The notes: generated by a model not told the origin, from the sequence alone. Shown: positions 11,563 to 24,671, numbered from the stretch's first letter. The stretch: 64,000 nucleotides of DNA from Alnus glutinosa (GCF_958979055.1 NC_084886.1:18286654-18350653), one strand, 5' to 3'. Program-made: numbers and translations.

Positions 11563-11712
11563 GTAGTTTTAAGAAGAATGTGGAAAATGTTATTCTATGT
11601 CGTATTTGGAACATTCACGAGAAGTTGATGGTTAATTCTCAGATAGTTTTTATGTTGTGTTGGCATATGCAGTCAATTGCTTTTGCATAATTACTGTGTT
11701 AGTGTTGTTGGA

Positions 11713-12226
11713 TGTTAGGACAGTTTCCGATAAAGTGGCACGGGCTTTGGCAAAATCCTTCATCAACCTCTAGAAAATAATAAATATATATCAATAAAGG
11801 AGCTCACCAAGGGTGCCAGCTGGAACTCACTCTGATGCTTAAATCAATATTTGGAGAAGAATTTATATCAAGTGTCAATTGTAAAAAATTCATCTATCTC
11901 ATACTTGGTAGTTTTCACCTATTTATAGACAAGGCTCAACTGATGTTCCAAACTGGGTGGGAGTTGATTCCCTGATTCCGAGATCTCTTCCCAGCATATC
12001 CAGAATCCATATTTCCAACACATAGTTCCCGGTATCTCAAGATTTGATCCTTCCTGCTTTTGGTATCCTGGGTTTAATTAATTCTTTCAAGATCGATATT
12101 TCTTGTCTTCTATCGAGTGTCTCTTGATGAGTTTTAGGCTTAGTCGGTCTTTCTGGGTTCATATATAGGTGGACTTATATGTATTCAATAACCCCATTTA
12201 TTCACTTTTGGGAATATTTCCTAACA
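11713..12226 (+). mobile_element. LTR-like block (possible solo LTR)
   Basis: The block starts TGTTAGGACAG and ends TATTTCCTAACA, so its ends form the short inverted TGTTAGGA/TCCTAACA typical of LTR borders. A TATTTATA motif lies near 11927. The 5-bp flanks (TTGGA and CTGAG) do not match, so either the target duplication has decayed or the borders are fortuitous. Confidence 0.4.
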
Positions 12227-13482
12227 CTGAGTTTTTTTTCTTTTTTTGTAATTAAATTGGTTTCTTCAGACAATTTATGTAGGCTAGTTTTCTGTAGATC
12301 TGTTTTTTAGTTGGTTTCTAGTGTTTGTAGTAATGGTTTTCGATCGGGTGCTTAAGCTTGTTGGTTTTGTCTCTTTAATTTGTGTCTGTAAGGAGGCTGA
12401 ATGTTTGGCCAATTCTTATGTGCATTTTTTGGGTATCTCGATTTCCAGTCATTAACAAATTAATCATGAGAGAGTAAAATGAAATTTGAAAAAAAAAAAA
12501 AAAAAAAAAAATACATGTAGAGGAAATTAGCAAAGCAAAAAACACATGCGTGCATGAGTTTGTTCACTAAAATGAGATATCTGTTTCCATTGGATTCCTC
12601 CATATGATTACTTTTTTATTTATGGGTTGGAGCTTGTTTCCACTCAATCGATTTATGGTCAATTAACGAGAGGATTCCGTATAATAAGTGAGATAATTTC
12701 ACTTAAGGATACCGAACTATTGTTTTTTTTTTTTCACTTAAGGATATATACTAAACTTCAAAACGTCTCAAACTAGGGTATCCAATTTTCAAAACGTCTT
12801 AATAACAGGTATTCCGTTATGACTTGCTGTTAAATCATGCCAAAATTTTCAAAATACTCCCTCATTTTTTTTGGAAAAAGAAAAAAAATGCTATAATTTA
12901 GGTGTTTGTCAGAATTTAACGAAATTTACAAAAATACACATAGCTAAATCTTTGAAAATTATATTGTTATGAAATTCCAACATGAATATGCAGCGGACCA
13001 AGTATGAGGAGAGTGTAAGTGGATCACACACTCTCATTCTTACTTCCACACTTCTTGATCGATATGATCATTTTTAAAAATATTATTACAGCAGCCAGAA
13101 GCTTGAGCTTCACGGTTGTTATTAATTTGATGTGTCAAATGCAAGTTCGAAATGGGATTTTAATTAAACTGTGAACTCATTCTCATAGTAATTAATTATC
13201 TATAAATTCCATATATAGCTGAATCCAAAACAAACCTCAAACGAATACATATGCTGATTGCAAGGCCAGGCTCCAAGAAAGCCCAATGGGCTATCAACGC
13301 CACAGACTCGAGCAATAGACCTTCTTCAATGACCTCTAGAGTACTATATATCATTCATACTATAGAGTACTATCATTGTAATTTGTCCTCTAGAAATGTA
13401 AGGACAAAACTATAGAGATTCCTTTTCTATATATGCTTAATTAATTAATTTTAAGATATGAATTTGGGTCTTCCCCCCCTGA
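12227..13482. other. Intergenic with half of a foldback element
   Basis: No gene is seen. At 12687-12960 the phrases TTCACTTAAGGATA, AAAACGTCTCAAAC and AACAGGTATTCCGTTA match one arm of the foldback element at 19118-19530, giving a single-arm copy. A 28-base poly(A) run lies at about 12488-12515. Confidence 0.6.
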
Positions 13483-14965
13483 CTACAGGCAACTTGTGGG
13501 CTGGACCAAACCGGAAGATGTCCCGACTGCATGGCTACAAGAGGCTGCGGCGACTTGATTCTGATAAGTTAGCTTCACATTCTCCAACCTTATTCTGCTG
13601 CAGGGATTCCCCGGACTGCAATCAAATTTCACTGCAACTTCTGTCGCCGATGATCCATGGATGTCTTGGTATGTCACGTCACTAATTTTTACGCCAGAAA
13701 CCTGTCCAGGGCAACCTTTGTTGTCGGGGCAGTAATTTTGATCAATTACAATAGGATTCTGGACATTCACCATGACGGCATGTTGGAAAAGAATGTTCCT
13801 AGCAAAACCATTGCTGGCCCTTCCCCAAGACTTGATCCTCACCCCATTCTGAGTACCGGTGAAAGTAGCTGTTTTTACTGTCACATTTTGCACTCCAGCC
13901 TCGTTCGCGTCCTTGCCTAGACTCCCAATGCTGCACCACCCAACCACGTTCATCAAATCAAGTTATTTGACAGTATTATAACATTCTATTAAATAGCATT
14001 TTCTTTTTTATATAAATATATATACATGGTCTGCAATGCATCATGCATGTAATGTTTTTACCTGATTCCATGGCCCGGTCCACAGGCAATGTTCTCCATC
14101 CACAAGTTGGTGGCACCGGGGCCAATTGAGATACAGTCATCGCCGGTCCGGATATTGGAGTTGAGGATGGTGACGCCTGACGATAACTGCACGTGAATGC
14201 CATCGGTGTTTGGGCTGTTGCCATCAGCGGAGACCTTGACGCCTTGCATTTTCACGTTCTGGCAGCCATTGACGACGATGTGGAACATCTGGCTGTTTAG
14301 GGAGGTTAACCCACTCACCACGATGTTGTTGGAGTTGGAAAATTCCAGTGTCTGCTTGCATACACCCAAGAAAAAGCTCCCATTATTATATTAGAGGGAT
14401 ATATATATAGATTAATTAAAGATGCAGAAAATAAAATATTCTACTCCAGAACATGGGATTATTCACTCACTCACGAAACTACTAATTAACGATAAAAGGG
14501 CAAATTTGTCACTCAACGTACCGTCGCGCCGGTGGGGCAACCCTTGCCTGAGGCCTTACAGGCCCACAAGCCAGTGCCTTGGCCATCAAGAATCCCACCA
14601 GATAACGTAACCCCCTTAACGTGGCTGAAGGCGAGCCAGCTACCGGAATTTCCGAGGACATTATAGTCCGATGGGGCCACAAGCGTGGCATCGATGCGGA
14701 TTAAGATCGCCGTGTTCTTGCATGGCCCGTTGAAAGCCACCTTGCGAAGATAGAATCTCCCCGCAGGCACGTAAATGGTGGCGGGGCTTACGGAGGCACA
14801 AGCTTGCGTCCATGCAGTAAGGAAAGCCCGGGTAGAGTCCGTCTTGCCGTCTCCTTTGGCTCCCAAACTGACCACATTATAGGTCACTGGAGCAGCTAAG
14901 ACGACTGAGGAATAAAAGAAGACAGACACAAGCGCAACAAGAAGAGGACTTCTGTGGTTTCCCAT
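13483..14965 (-). CDS. Exopolygalacturonase (GH28, pollen type), PG1
   Basis: Three exons, complement of 14965-14522, 14351-14062 and 13930-13483, join in frame to 393 aa. The start ATG opens a typical signal peptide (MGNHRSPLL, a hydrophobic stretch, ending VVLA), so the protein is predicted to be secreted to the cell wall. All GH28 motifs are present in order: NTDG (196-199), GDDC (218-221), GHG (241-243) and RIK (276-278), carrying the catalytic aspartates and histidine. The family hydrolyses alpha-1,4-galacturonan in pectin, mainly during pollen tube growth; exo mode and pollen expression are inferred from overall similarity to pollen exopolygalacturonases. Introns are short (170 and 131 bases) with GT-AG ends. 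It lies head to head with PG2, 6.5 kb away. No disruption is seen. Confidence 0.95.
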
Positions 14966-14984
14966 TTTGCGTGTGTTTGTATAA

Positions 14985-15020
14985 TTGTGAGAGTGAGAGA
15001 GAGAGAGAGAGATCGAGAGG
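14985..15020 (-). repeat. GA/CT tract in the PG1 5' UTR
   Basis: On the coding strand a CT-rich run lies just upstream of the PG1 ATG, between the TATA box and the start. Such pyrimidine tracts are common in plant leader regions. Confidence 0.7.
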
Positions 15021-15100
15021 GAGAAGTTATATGGGGAGTTGAAGAGTTGAGGAGTTTGTAGTAGTATTGGTGGTGGAGTTGTAACGGTTTGAGGTGCGTA

Positions 15101-15108
15101 TATTTATA
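15101..15108 (-). promoter_or_regulatory. TATA box of PG1
   Basis: TATAAATA on the minus strand, about 136 bases upstream of the PG1 ATG. It leaves room for a short transcribed leader that includes the CT tract. Confidence 0.65.
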
Positions 15109-15149
15109 GGCTTTGATGGGACTAATTAAGAATGTCAAATTTGTACGCA

Positions 15150-18100
15150 AAGCTGCGCCGAACCGAACTTTGAATATATGGATATATGTTTACGTTAAAC
15201 TTTTCTTTAATCTCTTCCTTACCACAATACCCTTAATTACGGATATGGATTTGGATTATATTCCTACTAATATATGTTGTTAATTTCACTCCATTCTTTG
15301 TATTCATATATACTTAATTATCTCATTGTTTTCTCTTTCATGTGACTTCTTCTCATTGTTTAAGGATAAAGAAAACAGCCAAAAGAAGGGAATATATATA
15401 GATGCGAAGAATTATACTTGAAAACATGGCATATATACTTACGAAGGAGTGGGTGTCTGTACGTAGGGTAGTGAGAAAGGACGATTAATGGACGTACATG
15501 GTTGCTTGAGAGGAGAGAAACAGAAAGGTGTTCGTTACATTAAATTAGAAAAGAAGGGAATGAAAGCAGTGAGGACCGGTTACATTAACGTGACATAGCA
15601 ATCAAAACATCCCCCCCCCAGCAGCCACCATTTCTTGTTTCCTGGTGCTGTGTTCTGCGGCGCCTCTCTTTGCTTTAACCACAAGATCAACACCTCCTCC
15701 TTCTCCTTTCAATCTTTCATTTACCTAAACAACCTCCAATTATATATGTTTCCCAAATATATTCATTGAATTGCTTCATTGTCAATTACATTTTCTGCCC
15801 AATTCTTAGCTTGACACATTAATTTTCTAGGTATATCAAAAAAAAAGGCAAAAAATGCATACCGGAGAGAGAGTTCAAATTCCACAATGGTACATAATCA
15901 TTCACTTTTGATTAGTTTTATCCACATTGTAATATCCCACTGATGCCAGGTGGCGCTGGGTCAAGTTATAGTTCATTTAGTCTCGAGGGATCGCCTGTGT
16001 TTCTTCTCCGTCTAAGCTCCTCCTGATCAGCAATTCAAAGCGGGTAGATACTATCATGGTATTGTCCTTTTTCAATTGAAAACAAAAAAAAATACGCGTA
16101 TCAGTTGTTCACTAAAATAGTCACATCAGCGGTTGTGTGAGCTCATAATTATTGTATAATCTAATTAACATACCCAATTCACTTCAAATTACAATTTTCT
16201 TTTTTTTTATTTTAAATACTATTATGTTTTTTGCTAATTAAATAATTAAGACAAAAATAAAAGTGGATAAAACACATAAAAGAGTATATATGCAATTCTA
16301 GAATCAAAGTAGTTGGTAGAGCTGTAAATTGGAGCACATCCGAAGGGCAGATGTAGACTAGAAGGCAGCCTTTGTAGCAACGTGGGCTGGGGCGTCGTGA
16401 CATGTGCAGGAGAAAACGGAGAAGAAAGCGGCGCCATTTGTATGCCCCAAAATCGTGGCACCAAGAAAAAACCACCCTCTTCTTTTAGCCGTGATTTATT
16501 CAGTAATTTTCTCATATTGATCAAAATTGTCTAGCCATAAAGGTAACATACTAACATGCATGCTCGCAGCTTTTCTTTACTTTCCTTTGTTGAATAAATA
16601 GCATACATAACCTAGATATATGGATATATACAAGAGCATTCATACTCGTATAGTAAAAAGTTAGTTTGTCTACCAGGATTCAAATTTGGATGAAAATGTA
16701 GCTGCATCGATCAAGATTCCCTACAATTGAAACGCTTGAAAAATGCCATGTATTAAACATATGGTATGTTACAGTTGAGAATTAAGTATATTTTCATCAG
16801 GTTTTTGCTGTCGATATTGTAAAAAAAAGTTTTGAGTAAAAAATTGTCGATCTTTTAGTTTTCTGAATAAGAGGCGTCTCTATAAAAGGGAAGAATAAGT
16901 CTTTTGGGATGAAAATTCTTTCTGGTTGCCTTGATAACATGCCAAATTTTTAATATGTGACATTTTTCAAATATTTTGATGCTTAAAAATGACCTAAATT
17001 TTGTAATTTGAGAAGTTATAATTTTTTTGAAATTGTAGGGGATAAGATGCTATATTGCCCACCAACTAAAAAATAAACTTTTTGACTCTTGATAAGATAT
17101 ATATGCACGTATTAATCTTGGAACGTAGATATATTTTGAAAAAGAAAGGATATTTAAATAGAATAATGAAAGTTGATAAAACTAAAATAGAGAGTATGAT
17201 ATAAATACTTTAAAAAACTAGGTAGATAAAAATATATATATATATATATTTTAACTAATATTTTTAAAAAATAAAATAAAATAAAATTTGTTTGTACTTC
17301 CAAATCTATATATGTATAAGACATTGTGCTCAATATCCGGAAATAAGTTTTAGCTTTGAAATAATTAGTTTGGAGCTTTATTTTGTCTTTTCATTTCTTT
17401 TATATATTCCAAATATGATAAATCTGAATCCCATCGATCGAGCAGGATGGGCTATATCTGGGGCCTCCATTGTACGTGATTCAAGACTCAGAAATATATA
17501 TTAATTATTCCTAATTAATAGGAAAAGATAAAATATATTCTTAGAATTAATATATATTATCTGCGCTTAATTCCCCAAATAAAATATTCTTCTTTTTCCT
17601 CATCTAGCTTGCTTACTTCCATGACTTCTGGGCCGGATTTTGGGGGTGAATTCTTAAGCTTCTACGTGGCACAATTCCAATTGTGAATTCCATAGAATTC
17701 TAATCAATCAGAGAAAGGCATGTGAATCGAAAATAATTTATTGAATTAATGATCATACCTTCTATATATATATATATATATATAGCCATATCAACTTATC
17801 ACTATTTAATTAGACAACTGATAATATATATGTATGCCTCTATATATATATATATATATATCACATTATTTAAGGGGTTAACTTAATTATTAACTATTGT
17901 TTTAGTCTTTCCTTTCTAGTTCATGCATTTGATTTACGTGCAAATTTTGAGAAAGATTTTGTATATACTAGCTAGTTAATTAATCTCATGTTCATACATG
18001 TATAGGTCAACATATATATATATAGGAAGAATAATGGGATAATCGTGGCACGCTACAAATGCATGTTCAACGATTAACAGCTTCGTCAACCAGTTGCTTA

Positions 18101-19117
18101 GAATGAAAATTAATGGAAAAAAAAGAATTGTAGGCCAATCATGTGATCATAAAGTGCGTTAATAGCCATATGTTTTTCCTAATCCCATGTGCAGTTCAGG
18201 TGATAATGGCCGGTGAATTATTGTAAGCTAGAGTCGTCAGAGTTCAATTAACCCATGACCTTAATTTGGTCCTGATACAGTACTTTCATACCTTATACGT
18301 ACATCTTTGACCATCTCTTTAAAAAATTAACTATTAAATTTGTCAGACCCACATGTAGGTCTCACAAATCCAATATAGTTGATTAATTTTGTCTTTTTTT
18401 ATTTTTCTAACCAAAGTTAAGTATATATATACTCTTTAGAATAATCTTTCTCATATAAAGCTTTTTAAATATTTTTTTTTGCTAATTTTAAATGTATAAG
18501 GAAAGAGAGTTGTAAAGCGCCGCGATTGACGAAACATGATCAAGCTCGAATGCAGTGAACTGATCGAATATATATAATCAACTGTGCCAACTAACTTGTA
18601 TAGAAAGTATATGTATACATAGTGAATTAATTTGGTCCATATTCATGGCCAATTATGTACCGAAAGCTACATACAAGAAAATATGATATTGACTTGTGGC
18701 TCAAGACATTTTTTTTCTTTGCTCGCAAACAAATTTCAGCAAAATGAATCACACTTCAACGGTTTTCAACTAACTAAAGCAAACTAACTGTAAGGCCTTT
18801 CCTTTAATTAAGGACTAATCCAAGTTCACCACATGGTTTGACTAATGAATTGACTTTTTGGGACTGCCTAATTAAGATGTTTTTATCGTGAATAATTTTC
18901 TAATTAATTTCCATATTAATCTTATGTGCAATTTAATTGGCAGGCCATTCAAAGACTGGGCCGGCCTTTGTCTCTGCATATTACAAAGAGAGCCCAGCAG
19001 GGCCGGCCTGCATGGTTCAAAACCCTACCTATAATCTTTCCAGGTTTGGTCCAACATTGCTCCGCCACACTTGGCTAGCTCCCACGTATAACCCTCGTCA
19101 TAGGGTACGTAGTGTTT
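15150..19117. other. Intergenic between the two polygalacturonases
   Basis: AT-rich DNA without a recognisable gene. Short open frames at 16212-16524 on the minus strand have no domain I can identify. TA microsatellites lie near 17240, 17765-17783 and 17842-17860. Confidence 0.6.
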
Positions 19118-19530
19118 TTTAGGCTAACTTTATTTAAGGGTATTGAACTATATCGCCCTTTTTCACTTAAGGTACCTGAACTAAAACGTCTCAAATCAAG
19201 GTATTCAATTTTCAAAACGTCTCAATAACAAGTACTCTGTTAGGATTTGTTGTTAAATCTTGCCAAAATTTTCAAAAATACCTCTGTTTTTTTTTAGGAA
19301 AAAAAATTGCTGAGATTTAGGTGTTGGTTTGAATTTAACGAAATTTGCAAAAATACTCATGCCTGAATCTTTGAAAAAATTTATAAAATTTTTAAAAAAA
19401 ATAAAGACATGGGTATTTTGAGAATTTTGGCAAAATTTAACGAAGTACCTGTTATTAAGATGTTTTGGAATTCAGGTACCTTAAGTCAAAAATGGCGACA
19501 GTTCGGTATCCTTAAGTGAAGTTATCCTTA
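19118..19530. mobile_element. Foldback MITE
   Basis: The left arm (CACTTAAGGTACCTGAACT, AAAACGTCTCAA, GTACTCTGTTA) is mirrored by the right arm. The right arm's reverse complement reads CACTTAAGGATACCGAACT, CTTAAGGTACCTGAATTC and AGGTACTTCGTTA. The arms exceed 100 bases with an AT-rich centre and no coding capacity. One arm recurs alone at 12687-12960. Confidence 0.65.
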
Positions 19531-20397
19531 GTTTTTTTTTAAAAAAAAAAATAATAATAATAATAATAATAATAATAAACAAAAAAAACTGAAAAAAAGA
19601 AAAGAAAAGAATAAGTTAATAAAATTTTATTTTAAAGAAAAGTAAATCACTATCTGCATCTGCACACACGAATAGTAATTTTTACTAACTTCATCTGCAT
19701 CCACATGTGTAAATAGTAGATATATGCAAATAGCGAATATAATCAATTAATATCCGTCCACGTATACACCTTTACTTAGATAGTTATACGCCCATAGAAA
19801 ATTGAATAGAATATTTGTGTTAAACAAACAGCACTTAATTTGAGTATACGAAAAGTATATACGTACGGTATACCCGTACGTCTCCTCCCAATAATTGACT
19901 GACCAGTACGTGGGTACGGCCATGTCTGATGCTCGGACGCGCGTCGTCGGTTACTTGGTGTTCAAGGATATAACCGCCTCCTCCAACGACTTCTTTGAAG
20001 CAATAATATCCCGCCGCATTAGATATTATAATTAGGCAAGTGTGGGCCCTGCCACATTGGATCCAACTGCGAGTTGACCGCTAGAACTTCAGCGACCTTC
20101 CCGCCCTTTAGTCCTCCGCGTTTCCTCCACGTGTCACATGGCAAAATGGATGCTATGAGTGCTACACATGCAAAGATTATCTCACCCCCTACGTCAACCA
20201 AACACTACACGTAATTACCTGATACATGCATCATGTATCATGTATGTCTACATCTACGTGTTTTAATTCTACAAAATTATTCTTCCAAGTAAATAAAATA
20301 TAAATTTATCTTCTATAATCAAACAAGTTATCTTTTCCTCTTCTTCTTTTTTTTTTCATATATAGATTGATAAAAATTAAAAATTAAAATTTGGGAT

Positions 20398-20965
20398 AAA
20401 TGCTTTTTTTTTTCTTTTTTTCTTTTTTGTTAGTGCATGTGGTTTAGGATTTTGACAAATAATTCCCTGAATTTTAAAAAGTGATTAATTACTTCCTAGA
20501 GTTGCCAAAATATAATAAATAAGTCAATACTGTCAGAAAAGTTGACAAAATATGTTAATGTGTTACATCAGCACCAGGGGAGGAGCCAAATTGAAAAGAA
20601 AAAAATAAAAAATTTGGGGAGCTAAAACTAAAAAAATTAAACAAATTAGCTAGGGGTAAAAACTAATTGTCAATTTTTTTTTTTTTTAAACCTTTGGCTT
20701 GGGGGGGGGGGGGGGGGAAGCCAAAGTATAGCTCTGCCCTGATCAGCACAAATCAAGCCGGTCATAGGAGGTGGCCAAACCACCCTCATTGCCATTAAGG
20801 AGGTGGTTTGATCACCCCTTGAATTTCTTTTTAACACATTAACAGATTCTGTCAATTTTTTTAACAATATGGACTTTTTTTTTGGCTTACCCTAGTGAGT
20901 GATTAATCCATTTTTAAACCTCATATATAGAGCTATTTGCCAAAACTCCAAACCACATGAGAAAA
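20398..20965. mobile_element. Foldback MITE
   Basis: The left arm carries CATGTGGTTTAGGATTTTG, TTAAAAAGTGATTAATTAC and TGTCAGAAAAGTTGACAAA. The right arm, in reverse complement, repeats CATGTGGTTTGGAGTTTTG, TAAAAATGGATTAATCAC and TTGACAGAATCTG. A poly(G) run of about 17 lies at 20701-20717. The element is non-coding. Confidence 0.6.
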
Positions 20966-21424
20966 AAAATAAATAAATAAATTTGGATGCATGCATTTGA
21001 ACGATTTCTTATCTGATTTGTTTTTGAATCAACTTCCTACAGTAACTAGAGAAACGTTACAAAATTAATCAGGAGGAATAATTGAGATTTGGGAATAAAA
21101 ACATTACATTAATTGCATACAATATATTATTACTCACGATCTATGGCTGCTGCATGCATTAATTCAGTAGTAATTACAATTATGATCGACAAGTTATCAC
21201 ACCTTAAATATCATGCGTCGCCGTACATATCATACCTTCACGTACTTTTCTTTTCTTTTTTATTTATTTCTTCGTTGTACGTACTTTTTTTTTTTTTTTG
21301 ATTCGTTGTACGTACTTGATAACGTGCAAATAAAAGTTTTGTTTGACTTAATTAATAATTAATTAAATCCAATACTTAAACAACAATTGACAAAAGGAAG
21401 CTAGCATCAAAGCATGTCGTGGTT

Positions 21425-21432
21425 TATAAATA
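21425..21432 (+). promoter_or_regulatory. TATA box of PG2
   Basis: TATAAATA, 75 bases before the PG2 ATG at 21500. The same octamer serves PG1 on the other strand. Confidence 0.7.
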
Positions 21433-21499
21433 CGTGCCATTAACTGCCATTGTCATTTCATCATCCCACCTTCAAGCTACCTGTCGTGCTAAGAGAAAA

Positions 21500-24400
21500 A
21501 TGGCTAAGCTAACTGTTTCTGGTTTTCTCTGCCTCTTGATCTTCGTAGCCCTGTTGATTCAGTTATCAAATGCAGCCTATAACGTGGTCAGTTTCGGTGC
21601 CAAGCCGGACGGAAAAGCTGACGCAACACAACCATTCCTCAAGGCGTGGGCATCGGCTTGCAGCTCAGCCAGACCATCCACCATTTACGTCCCCAAGGGG
21701 AGGTTCTTGCTGAAGGCGACAGTTTTCAGAGGCCCATGCAAGAGCAGAATCACAGTTCAGATTGACGGGACCCTTGTGGCTCCGTTGGACTACCGTGCGC
21801 TCGGTAACTCCGGGTACTGGATTTTGTTCATTCAGGTGAACGATGTCACAGTTTATGGCGGCACGCTCGACGCAAAGGGCGCTGGCTTCTGGGCTTGCAG
21901 GAAATCTGGAAAGACCTGTCCCGTTGGTGCTAGAGTATGTTATTTAAATAATGATAAATTTTATTTAATATACTGTTATTATTATCATATAATTAGCATA
22001 TCATGATAATTTTATTTCGCCCTTAATTTTCATTTTTACACAAATTTCTTATAAATTGGTTTGTACGGAACTCATTCAAACCAGTATTTAAAAGTGATAT
22101 GTATCATTTAATCTATTAAAAAAGAATGTAAAAAACACATATAATTAAAAAAATATGTGTTTCTCACATGCAATGAACACATGTCACTTTTAGAAGTTGG
22201 TTTGTATGAATTTCTTATAAATAGGAGTGTACATACGGATGGATATATATTAACAGCCCGTAGGGCGAAACCAGCATTTGGGAGGACAAATTCCACCCCC
22301 CCCCCCCCCCCCCCCCCATTTTTATTTTTTTTTAGTTTTTTTAGCTAGCAAAAACCATATCCACTTTCCGCATCCACGTGCATACGCGGATAACAGTTTT
22401 AAGATGCATCCACCTAGCCTTTATATGTATATAGACATTTTGGTGTTTAATTAATATCAAAATGACGTTTTGAATTAAGTAGAAGTTATGTTTACATTGG
22501 TTTGGTTGGTTGTGTTGCTTTCTCGTATAAAACGTTTTAAACAAAAAGGTAAAAATAATGTGAAATCAATATATTTTCAAAAGATTATGGCTTAAAAAAA
22601 TTAAAATAAGCCCAAAATACTAAAAACTAGTCTAAATTGTTTTTCAAAATCATTTAAAATAAGCCATAAAAGAAACCCAAAGAAGGTCCATTACCTAATA
22701 TTCGGATAACGGATAATAACTACATTTAATAATCTCTCAGATGCGGTTACGAACATTACAAATAACCGCATCTACATGTACCATCCTACCTACAAATCGA
22801 TTTGTAAAAAAAATTTGTCCGTTTTCTTTTTACAAGTCCCTATTGATCTAAAGGCCATTTTTCATTGTCACGTTATTCCAGTTATATAATAATCGTATAA
22901 CAGTATATTAAATAGCATTACAAACGCAAATAAATTCCTATAAATTGTTTTAACAGGATCGATCTATATATAATATGTGTGTTCCAATGCAGTCGATAAC
23001 GTTTAATTGGGCAAACAACATTGTGATCAGTGGCTTAACATCCATCAACAGTCAGCTAAGCCACCTTGTTATCAACAGCTGCAACAATGTGGTAGTCCGA
23101 AATGTGAAGCTTTTCGCTCCTGATCAGAGCCCAAATACGGACGGAATTCATGTTCAGACTTCAACCGTCGTTACAATCGAAGGAAGCACCCTGCAAACCG
23201 GAGATGATTGCATATCAATCGGCCCCGGCACCAAAAACTTGCTGATAAACAACATCAAGTGCGGCCCCGGACATGGAGTAAGGTATAATGATCATGACAT
23301 TAACCGAGAAAAAGTAATGTTATTAAGTAAGTTACTGCTTCTGTTAGAGGTGTATATGCCGACGAATACTAACCGTTCACATCCGTTATTTACAACTATT
23401 TGTTATCCATTGTCCGTACATGTAAATATAGATGCGATTAGCAAAAAAATATTACCTGCATATATACATGCGAATTCTGATAGCATTTTTAGGATATGCC
23501 GATGCAATTAGCGGATCCTTTACATATGATATATATTTTATATATACTATATTTATTAAATTCAACAAAACAACGTCGTTCTGGTGTTCAAAACTAAAAT
23601 GATGTTGTTTTGGATTAGGTATAGGTTATGTTTACATTGGTTTAATTACTTGTGTTGCTTTCTCGTGTAACAAAAAGGAAAAAAGTAATGCGAAATAATA
23701 TATTTTTTAAATATTATGGCTTAAAAAATATTTTTTTAAAAAAAATGCTCAAAACACTAAAAATGGACCTAAATTATTTTCAAAATTATTAAACTAGGCC
23801 TTAATAGAAATCCGAAGAACGGCCAAAAGATTAAAATAAACCAATTATCTAATATGTGAATAGCAGATAATAATCACAATAAACGCGCAGATGCGATTAA
23901 TAAAAGTATAGTACAAATAATGATATCCGCACTTTGCGGATTCGGCTACAAATATTGCAAATATTTTGATATTTTGTTGGGTATATAGTACAAATAATGA
24001 TATCCGCACTTTGCGGATTCGGCTACAAATATTGCAAATATTTTGATATTTTGTTGGGTAGTTTTGGAAGCAATTAATCCAATAGAAGTGATAAATTAAT
24101 TGTATATGGTGTTGGCAGCATTGGCAGCTTGGGGAAGGAAGTGAACGAAGCAGGCGTCCAAGACGTAACGGTAAGAAACGCAGTATTCAGTGGATCAGAT
24201 AACGGAGTACGGATAAAATCATGGGCCAGGCCCAGCAACGGGTTTGTTCGTAACATTCTCTTCGAAAACATTGTTATGAACAACGTTGAGAACCCCATAA
24301 TCATTGACCAGAATTATTGCCCCAACAACCAAGGTTGTCCTACCCAGGTAATTATTAATTAACCACGATTAATCTTATTATCTTTTATATATAATTAAAT

Positions 24401-24671
24401 ATTCTATAATTAATGTTTATTTTGGTTAATATATATATATATATATATATAGAGCTCGGGTGTGAAGATTAGTGGAGTGACGTATAGAAACATCAAAGGA
24501 ACATCTGCCACGCCGGAGGCTGTGACCTTTGACTGTAGCCCGACCACTCCATGCAGAGGGATCAGATTGGAGGACATCAAGCTTACTTACATGAATAAGG
24601 CTGCAACGGCGTCGTGTAAGAACATAGGTGGAAGCAGTACCGGAATTCTCGTGCCCGGTAGCTGCTTATAA
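21500..24671 (+). CDS. Exopolygalacturonase (GH28, pollen type), PG2
   Basis: Four exons (21500-21934, 22993-23282, 24119-24347, 24453-24671) join in frame to 390 aa. The protein starts MAKLTVSGF with a signal peptide ending QLSNA, followed by the AYNVVSFGAK start of the mature enzyme. NTDG (193-196), GDDC (215-218), GHG (238-240) and RIK (273-275) are intact. The predicted role is pectin galacturonan hydrolysis in the cell wall. Exon 2 is 290 bases in both PG genes. PG2 exons 3 and 4 (229 + 219 bases) together equal the single 448-base last exon of PG1, so one intron is present here and absent there. Introns 1 and 2 (1058 and 836 bases) are enlarged by two copies of one hAT-like MITE. In exon 2 the GTAAG tetrad before GTATAA must be coding, to give GHGVSIGSLG. 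Confidence 0.94.
22222..22788 (+). mobile_element. hAT-like MITE copy A (PG2 intron 1)
   Basis: The left end TAGGAGTGTACATACGG and the right end, in reverse complement TAGGATGGTACATGTAG, are inverted repeats. The flanks CTTATAAA and CCTACAAA match at 6 of 8 bases. The interior shares GTTATGTTTACATTGGTTTG and TGTGTTGCTTTCTCGT with copy B. A run of about 20 C lies near 22297-22318. Confidence 0.65.
23345..23960 (+). mobile_element. hAT-like MITE copy B (PG2 intron 2)
   Basis: The element opens TAGAGGTGTATATGCC and carries the same internal phrases as copy A (GTTATGTTTACATTGGTTTA, TGTGTTGCTTTCTCGT) in the same orientation. Its right end runs into the 77-bp tandem duplication. Confidence 0.6.
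23911..24060 (+). repeat. 77-bp tandem duplication in PG2 intron 2
   Basis: The unit starting GTACAAATAATGATATCCGC at 23911 is repeated at 23988, with no difference seen up to GTTGGGTA. Near-identity indicates a recent event. It includes the right end of MITE copy B and finishes 58 bases before the exon 3 acceptor. Confidence 0.92.

Noticed and set aside
10741..11690. Open frames of 127-178 aa over the palindrome array
   Set aside because: They arise from the repetitive CACGTG palindromes on both strands and resemble each other for that reason.
16212..16524. 87-92 aa minus-strand open frames
   Set aside because: Two overlapping frames with no domain, signal peptide or splice continuation that I could support.
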